Source of the DNA: Multifurca ochricompacta
Lineage: Eukaryota; Basidiomycota; Agaricomycetes; Russulales; Russulaceae
Length of the DNA: 64,000 nucleotides
NCBI GenBank assembly: GCA_022496185.1
Contig: WTXG01000050.1
Coordinates: forward strand, 62,001 to 126,000
Reading direction: 5' to 3'
The translations under genes were made by a program, and so were the position numbers. Under the pieces are notes generated by a model. It searched no databases and was not told the DNA's origin. It was given only the letters and a program-made list of their open reading frames with translations. Below, piece after piece: positions 58,427 through 64,000 of the stretch (its first letter is position 1; every line of letters starts with the position of its first letter).

Positions 58427-59837
58427 ATGGGCCCTACATTTTCATTCCCACCTTCAGCCATGATCAAGATCCTCAATGGAGCAAACTGGCCTACTTGGTT
58501 GGCATGCATGATGGCAATCTTCTGGATGAATGGCGTCCAGAACCACTTAGTTGGTCCCCCACCCCCTACTCTCCCAGCAGACTGGGATGAAAAGGAAGGC
58601 GTTCTTGTAGGTGTCCTTGAAGTCTATACTCAGAAGGATGTCTGGATGGCTGTAGCAGATAATACTAAGTTTGCTACTTGTAAAGCTAAGTGGGACAAGC
58701 TGCATCATGTCTACAGAGGAGTTGGATCTGTTGAACCAAGATACTGGTACAGAGGCTCTGGTGATAGCAGTATGACATGATTGTGATCACGCGTAGATAA
58801 CACAAGTAAGAACGTGTTCATAATTAGCTAGATTACTTAGAATATACATCTAAGATTGGGCATGTGATCAAATCACATCAATAACAAGATAATGCACTTG
58901 TATAATTAAGTAGCCAATATAGTACATTAAATTGTATATAAACTACTGTATAACTGCTATAGATTAAGCAGTTGCTATTGCATTAACGACTGCATCTAAG
59001 TCTCAAAGTAAAACAAAGGTGAGATAGCTAGCAGTAATGTAGTATCTAGTGTAGGCTGTGCCATACCTGTTCTATAGGATCTATGTCAATGTTCAACACT
59101 TGGGCTTCCCTCACAGGCACTGCCCTTGATGACTCCTCGCCTATGCTCCCACAATTACAAAAGCTGAATGAAGCTCGCATCAGTCTCAAGAACAATGAGA
59201 TGGAGATCTCCAATCTCCAGTTTTCATTTATCCTCATCAAGGCTCTACCCGAGTCTTACTCAGCCATTGCATCAATGATACTTGCTTCCGGTGCACCGTT
59301 GGGCCTCTTACCTCAGGTCATACAAGATCGCATTCTCAATGAGGAAGGTTGGCAATCTGGAGCTTCCACGTCACTCAACAAAGCTGCGCCCATCAAAAAC
59401 AAATCAAATAAACCAAATATTAAATGCTTTTATTGTCAGAAAAGCAGGCACAAGGCTATGGAGTGTTGGAAGAAGAAGAAGGATGCAGAGGACAAGAAGG
59501 CAACAGAGGCAGCATCAGCCAATAAGGTGGTGAATGCTCACTTAGCTACCACTTTGGCATTGATTGTAGAGGTAGCCGACGACAATGACAAGCTCCATGT
59601 TGCCCTGTACTTGGCTGAGAGATCCAGATGGATGATGGATTCTGGTGCAACTCATCACATTACCCTGCATTGATCAGACTTCACGACATACAAGCTTGCA
59701 CATGGAATAGTGCACTTAGGTGACAACTCTAATGTGAAGCAGATCGGGGTTGGGACTGTGGTATTCACTACCACTGTAGGGAACAAAGAGTCCAAAATCA
59801 CACTGAATAATGTTCTACACATTCCAGACATGAAGAC
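58427..59837 (+). pseudogene. Ty1/copia gag and start of protease, interrupted and truncated
   Basis: ATG at 58427. The copia gag opening KILNGANWPTWLACMMAIF is followed by WDKLHHVYRGVGS, then a solo LTR (58729-59076), then MSMFNTWASL and LIKALPESYSAIASMIL. The CCHC knuckle is CFYCQKSRHKAMEC and the protease site is WMMDSGATHH (about 59630-59660). A TGA follows at 59672, but family-like sequence continues (VLHIPDMKT) to 59837, where another LTR cuts it off. Integrase, reverse transcriptase and RNase H are missing. Removing the inserted LTR and one target copy restores the gag frame exactly. Confidence 0.88.
58729..59076 (+). repeat. 348-bp solo LTR nested in copia gag
   Basis: Starts TGTTGAACC and ends TTCTATA, flanked by a perfect 5-bp duplication GGATC (58724-58728 and 59077-59081). 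It contains a TATATAAAC box (58935-58943) and the stem-loop AACTGCT...AGCAGTT (58952-58973). The 3' end lacks the usual CA, so the exact border is fixed by the duplication. Confidence 0.82.
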
Positions 59838-60314
59838 TGTTGACACATGACGTGTCTAGAGATGCTTCAGGCATCTAAAATTTACTTCAGTTGTAGATAA
59901 GATAAGATTAGGTTCCGGAGTTTCGGACTTTTTACAATATCTTTATTACATTTCTTTCTCACCTTACTCAGCTGATTTGTGATGTACTTAGTAATGCACA
60001 GTAAGCACATGATATCTCTTTGGCCAATAGCCTTTATCCCTCTTTGTTTATTGTCTGGCACTTGTGGATTTATTCCCAGTGTGCACAGACCATTTCCCCT
60101 GGCCCCTATGGGTATATAAGGGTGTCTGCTTCGTCTCTTTCACTTCAGAGTTCTTCTACCTCTGAAGTGTCAGTTCTCCTTTTACTATACTGATCCTTTA
60201 CCTTTAACTAACCATCTTATGTAGACTATTTGTTTTCTAGGTCAGTAGTATAGTTAATACAGAGTTCTTCTACCTCTGAAGTACTATTTGTTTTCTAGCC
60301 TCACTGCTACTAAC
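59838..60314 (+). repeat. Copia-type LTR a, 3'-truncated
   Basis: Starts TGTTGACACATGACG, closely matches the next LTR but stops about 34 bp before its end, directly where the second copy begins. TATATAAGG box near 60114-60122, stem-loop ACTTCAGAG...CTCTGAAGT at 60142-60168 and a second stem-loop copy at about 60261-60285. Confidence 0.85.
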
Positions 60315-60825
60315 TGTTGACACAGGACGTGTCTGGAGATGCTTCAGGCATCTAAGGATCGCTTTAGCTGTAGATAAGATTAGATTAGGTTCCAGAGTTT
60401 TGGACTTTTTACGATATCTTTATTACATTTCTTTCTCACCTTACTCAGCTGATTAGTGATGTACTTAGTAATGCACAGTAAGCATGTGATATCTCCTTGG
60501 CCAATGGCCTTTATCCCTCATTATTTATTATCCGGCACTTGTGGACTTATTCCCAGTGCACACAGACCATTTCCCCTGGCCCCCATGGGTATATAAGGGT
60601 GTCTGTTTCATCTCTTCCACTTCAGAGTTCTTCTAACCTCTGAAGTGTAAGTTCCTTTTACTATACTCTTCTTTACCTTTGACTAACTGTCTTCTGTAGA
60701 CTACTTGTCTTTTAGGTCAGTAGTATAGTTGTATAGAGTTCTTCTAACCTCTGAAGTACTACTTGTCTTTTAGCCTCACCGCTACTAACCACAGTCAGTA
60801 TAACCAGCAGCATGATTGTTTGACA
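60315..60825 (+). repeat. Copia-type LTR b with primer site
   Basis: 511 bp from TGTTGACACAGG to TTTGACA, followed by GGTTATGGGCCCTGC at 60826-60840. It has the same promoter and stem-loop layout as LTR a. It is therefore the 5' LTR of an element whose body lies to the right. Confidence 0.87.
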
Positions 60826-60840
60826 GGTTATGGGCCCTGC

Positions 60841-61489
60841 CACTCATACTGATCTGTAATTTCCCTTTGTTCACATTACAGTCCAACTTGCTCAAAGCAC
60901 AACAAGCTCACAAAAAGCTTCAAAGTTTTTCCCACTGCTTTCTTCCAGTGAGCTTCTTATCTACTGTCTGTGCACCTTAACACCCTACAGGATGACGCAG
61001 TTTACTGCTCATCCTGAACTGTTTGGCTAGCCCTTTGGGGTTCTTGCAAAAGATGACGAGGGACCCTAAGCAGGTGAAACATCTTAAGCTCCTTGAGTGC
61101 ACACTAGGTATTAGTAATTTTCATAGTTATAGCTGGGTTTTTGTCCCATAGATAGTCTTAGTAGGCCTATAGCCAGAAGCTTGTGGCTTTAAGTCCAGTC
61201 AATGCTTGGCTCTATCTGTAAGCTGGGTTTAGTGACCCGCATGTGGAGTTTAGGGTCTAGAACAAGGCATGGGTAGTCACTCCCATGATGCTTGGGCTCG
61301 ATACAAGTAGGCTGCACTACTATAGTCTATACATAGTAGATATAGTCTTCATCTCTGGGCATAAGTATCTGTTGCCTTTGTAGGGTAACCACGCCCTACC
61401 AGAGACAGACTAGACATCTACTTAGTCATGGCCCCAATCATCTAGGGCTTAATCATGGACTCCACCACCAGCATTAGAGGAAGGGCTAT
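60841..61489 (+). mobile_element. Non-coding remnant after copia LTR b
   Basis: Expected to be gag of the second copia element, but no gag-like frame is readable. It is heavily decayed or replaced. The right border is the gypsy LTR at 61490. Confidence 0.4.
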
Positions 61490-62076
61490 TGTTATGTCTG
61501 GTGTGAGACGTTCTGCACGACTTGTGCGACAGCTCGTGTTCGTAGGTTCAGATAAGAGGCCAATAGGACCTCCTGGAGTTTCAGGGGAAGAGTCAAAGTC
61601 AAAGGGGCTGCTCCCTAGTGACGATGTTAAGTGGAAAGTGCCGAAAGCACTGAGATGGTCAAGTCAAAGAGTTCAGGGGAGAGTCCGAAAGACAAACACC
61701 GATGTATTCAATAAGTCGAGTCTGAGGTCTACAGCGTAGCTACAGCGGACTTATATACGTAACTCAATGGGCGTCTACAAGATAAGGATACGGAGTCAAG
61801 TGGGCCCGAATATACAGAAGCGGACGGCGTAAAGTCTAGCTTCTGATAGGGTATTAAGTAAGTGTCCAGTCGTAAAGATAAGGTGATAAGAAGATAAAGA
61901 ATCAAGCATGAGTAAACATCGCATCAACAGATACAAAGTGAGTCATGGGGATGGAAGTAAGGCATGTGACGGATCCCACGATGGAGACGTGATTGAGAAG
62001 TGTAGGGTGGGTGGCAAGGAGGGGTCGTCGTTGGGAATGTGAAAGAAAACGGGGATGGATGGCAGAGGTCGTAACA
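61490..62076 (-). repeat. 3' LTR of the right gypsy element
   Basis: 587 bp, TGTTATG to CGTAACA on the plus strand, homologous to 2524-3131 and in the same orientation. It keeps the TATA box (61750-61757) and the 11-nt AAGTCGAGTCT (61713-61723). It lies downstream of the minus-strand pol, hence the 3' LTR. Confidence 0.88.
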
Positions 62077-62091
62077 TCACCCCCTCTTCTG
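62077..62091 (-). promoter_or_regulatory. Polypurine tract next to the 3' LTR
   Basis: On the minus strand AGAAGAGGGGGTGA abuts the LTR. This is the expected position and composition of the plus-strand DNA primer of an LTR retrotransposon. Confidence 0.75.
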
Positions 62092-62107
62092 GTTCTAGCA
62101 GACCCGG

Positions 62108-63346
62108 CTAGAAACGACTCGTACCGTCATCATCTTGTACCAACTCCAAGTAGTCGTCAGCTACATTACGATCATCCATTGTATAATTCTCTTTGTCCTC
62201 GTCTTGGGGACATTGGTGAGTACGGAGGAACCCATAGGGGCCGCGTCGACCACACATGCGGCACAGATCATGGACCGGGCAGTCCAGCTCTCGATGTCCT
62301 GCATTATGACGCAGGCACTTGCCACACCATGCAGACGGGTTGTTGATCGTCGGGGCGACTCCCAGTTGACGGAAGATACAGAACCTGCTCCAGTGCAGGT
62401 TGCTACGACAATGCCGGCACCATTTGCGATTGAGGGGGCAGTTCCAGCTGATGTGATACTTACTATCACAACACCAGCATGTCTCGCCTCGAGGGTTCTC
62501 ATGCAAGCGCGGCATCTCAAACCGATTCGGCAGCAACACGGGAGCGGCCCCCAATGATCGTGGGGGCAGGGGCCGGGCATATGTGTCGGCGTACCTTTCC
62601 GCAATTGTCTGATAAGCATCCCCCCTTTCCAATCTCTTCCGAATCTCCACCAATTCCTGCTCGACCTGGAACATCCCATTGGTCAGCCGGGCCATCATCT
62701 TTGCGTGTTCTTTATATTGCTGGTTGAGTGTTTTGCGTAAGGTTAGATTCTTCCGCAGTCTCATTACCTCAGCTTTGAGACGCAGAAGTTGCATATCACT
62801 CAGCACCTCGTCGATGGCGAAAGCCCGCGAATCTTCAGCAGCCAGATGCCCCAGCTGTTCGTTGGTCATGGTGTGATGCAGACGACCGGTGTACCTTTCT
62901 TCCAGATATACCGGAGCTCCATAAACAGGGCCGTCCTTCTTCATGCATCCGGCCACATCCATTCCTCCGTTGGTGTAGAAAATGTACTTAGCGATAGCGA
63001 CCGTCCCATCACCCATGGTGATCTCCAGTGGGTAGTACGTGGAGGAATTGGGGTTGTTGACAAAGAAGGGGAACTCTGGGACCTCGTCGTCTGACTCCAT
63101 ACCTATCAAGTCGTTTGGGTGTGGCTCTTCGCAGTGGTCGAAGTCATCGTTGGGGTTGGGGGACTGGTTCTTGACTCGGGCTTCGGCGGCCTCGTAGTCG
63201 ATGGGTGAGGAGGGACGTGTGGAAGGGTGCGTGGAAGGGAAGTTCTCGACAACTACTGTAGTGGTGGCGAAAGCGTCAATGGCGGCGTTGGTAGCGATGA
63301 AAGACATGATGGATTCGATGGTTGTAGGACGTTGCTGTGGGAGCAT
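62108..63346 (-). CDS. Additional gypsy ORF with several zinc knuckles, downstream of pol
   Basis: 412 codons, intact, ATG at 63346, 37 bases after the pol stop (63383-63385). Residues 1-100 are acidic. The middle holds a coiled-coil-like helix (LSDMQLLRLKAEVMRLRKNL). The C-terminal third has Cys/His motifs CWCCDSKYHISWNC and CRHCRSNLHWSRFC (both CX2CX4HX4C), then CGKCLRHNAGHRELDC and CRMC...HQC. The family gag (left element) has its own single knuckle, so this is an extra nucleic-acid-binding protein rather than displaced gag. I do not recognise a named family. An intact frame beside a broken pol suggests selection or recent activity. Confidence 0.75.
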   Translation of the reverse strand: MLPQQRPTTIESIMSFIATNAAIDAFATTTVVVENFPSTHPSTRPSSPIDYEAAEARVKNQSPNPNDDFDHCEEPHPNDLIGMESDDEVPEFPFFVNNPNSSTYYPLEITMGDGTVAIAKYIFYTNGGMDVAGCMKKDGPVYGAPVYLEERYTGRLHHTMTNEQLGHLAAEDSRAFAIDEVLSDMQLLRLKAEVMRLRKNLTLRKTLNQQYKEHAKMMARLTNGMFQVEQELVEIRKRLERGDAYQTIAERYADTYARPLPPRSLGAAPVLLPNRFEMPRLHENPRGETCWCCDSKYHISWNCPLNRKWCRHCRSNLHWSRFCIFRQLGVAPTINNPSAWCGKCLRHNAGHRELDCPVHDLCRMCGRRGPYGFLRTHQCPQDEDKENYTMDDRNVADDYLELVQDDDGTSRF

Positions 63347-63382
63347 GTACTGGGGAGTCGATGGGGGTCTGGGGCAGTCCTT

Positions 63383-64000
63383 TTAAGCATTCTTGGGCGC
63401 TTCTGGATGTCGGATGTGGAACTCCGAGATAAGGTCCGGGGCAAAGACATCTCCGGCTGGTTCCCACGAATTGTCGGAGTCTGGGAATCCCTTCCACTTG
63501 ATTAGGTAGTGCAATTTGCGCCCTCAGCCTTGTCGCTTGGAGTCTAGAACATGTTCCACTTCCCACTCTTCTTCGCCATCGATAAGGTCAGGCGGGGGTC
63601 TTGGGAAGTTTTCTCCGTGAATGGAGGTTTCCTTGTAAGGGGTCAGAAGCTTGGCATGGAAGACTGGGTGGATCTTCCATTTCGGCGGCAGTTTCAATTC
63701 ATATGATACATCCGACAGCTTCCTTGTGATCTGGAAGGGTCCATGACGTCGGGGCGCTAGTTTGGCTGAGGGGTGTGACGTGTGAATGTTCCTGCCCTCG
63801 AGCCATACCCAGTCATTGGTCCGATAAGGTGTGAACGTGCTTGGCCATGCTATCAGAAGTTGTTGCGCCTTTGCCAGATTCTCATTGGCCGATTGTCGCA
63901 GTTCCTCCCATTGGCTTATCCTCTCGGTTACTGACGGGGCGTTGGTGGGCTTATCTGTCCATGTGGTGCGTGGGGTCCAGCCCATGATAAGGGAAAAAGG
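63383..64000 (-). pseudogene. Gypsy pol 3' end: integrase C terminus and chromodomain (partial, one stop)
   Basis: Enters from the right edge and reads leftwards. The integrase C-terminal block shows DWVWLEGRNI, GPFQITRKLSDVSYELKLP and HPVFHAKLLTPY. The chromodomain follows (EEWEVEHVLDSK, then LHYLIKWKGFPDSDNSWEP), ending at TAA 63383-63385. A TGA at about 63521-63523 lies inside the chromodomain where relatives commonly have an Arg codon; CGA to TGA would explain it. Chromodomains steer integration to heterochromatin and mark the chromovirus branch of Ty3/gypsy. Confidence 0.87.

Overview
The window is nuclear DNA from a basidiomycete fungus, most likely an agaricomycete. The evidence is intron-dense genes (introns mostly 50-80 nt with GT/AG ends), a DUF6535-type membrane protein, a Crinkler-like NTPase pair and a heavy load of chromovirus (Ty3/gypsy), Ty1/copia and hAT-like elements. 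I could not assign a genus. I saw no convincing tRNA, rRNA or CRISPR. Gene ends were chosen by hand from frame continuity and splice consensus, so exon limits are approximate unless stated.

Layout: 0-6 kb is transposon: a 5'-terminal piece of a minus-strand Ty3/gypsy element (LTR, gag, start of protease) followed by two copies of a 1.28-kb non-autonomous hAT-like element. From 6.5 to 20.7 kb lies a housekeeping block: a Ser/Pro-rich RING-H2 protein (-), condensin subunit CAP-G/Ycg1 (+), an aldo/keto reductase (+) and a Polo-like kinase (+). From 21.9 to 26 kb are decayed genes (a second aldo/keto reductase, a frameshifted short-chain dehydrogenase), a solo copia LTR and an inverted-repeat element. 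From 26.8 to 33.0 kb is UDP-glucose:glycoprotein glucosyltransferase (+), ending in an RDEL ER-retention signal. From 33.6 to 39.0 kb are a broken DUF6535 gene (-), a tiny solo LTR and a cytochrome P450 (-). Another hAT-like copy sits at 39.5-40.8 kb. A small protein with an eIF4E-binding-type motif and a Gbp2/Hrb1-like SR protein follow at 43.1-46.8 kb.

From 47 to 57 kb is a duplication mosaic: a decayed Crinkler-like gene, a solo LTR, a 3' fragment of 2-oxoglutarate dehydrogenase E1, a truncated copy of the RING gene lacking its RING domain, an intact Crinkler-like gene, and a hAT-like insertion whose empty site is preserved in the first Crinkler copy. From 57.6 kb to the end are nested copia elements and the 3' end of a minus-strand chromovirus of the same LTR family as the one at the left edge.

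The most interesting signals are in the mobile DNA. The gypsy family appears to be self-primed in Tf1/sushi fashion: 11 nt at the predicted transcript start are complementary to 11 nt just inside the 5' LTR. It also carries a separate ORF with several zinc knuckles downstream of the integrase chromodomain. Several unrelated copia LTR families share a stem-loop just downstream of the TATA box. The hAT-like copies differ mainly by CpG to TpG/CpA changes, pointing to methylation-linked decay.
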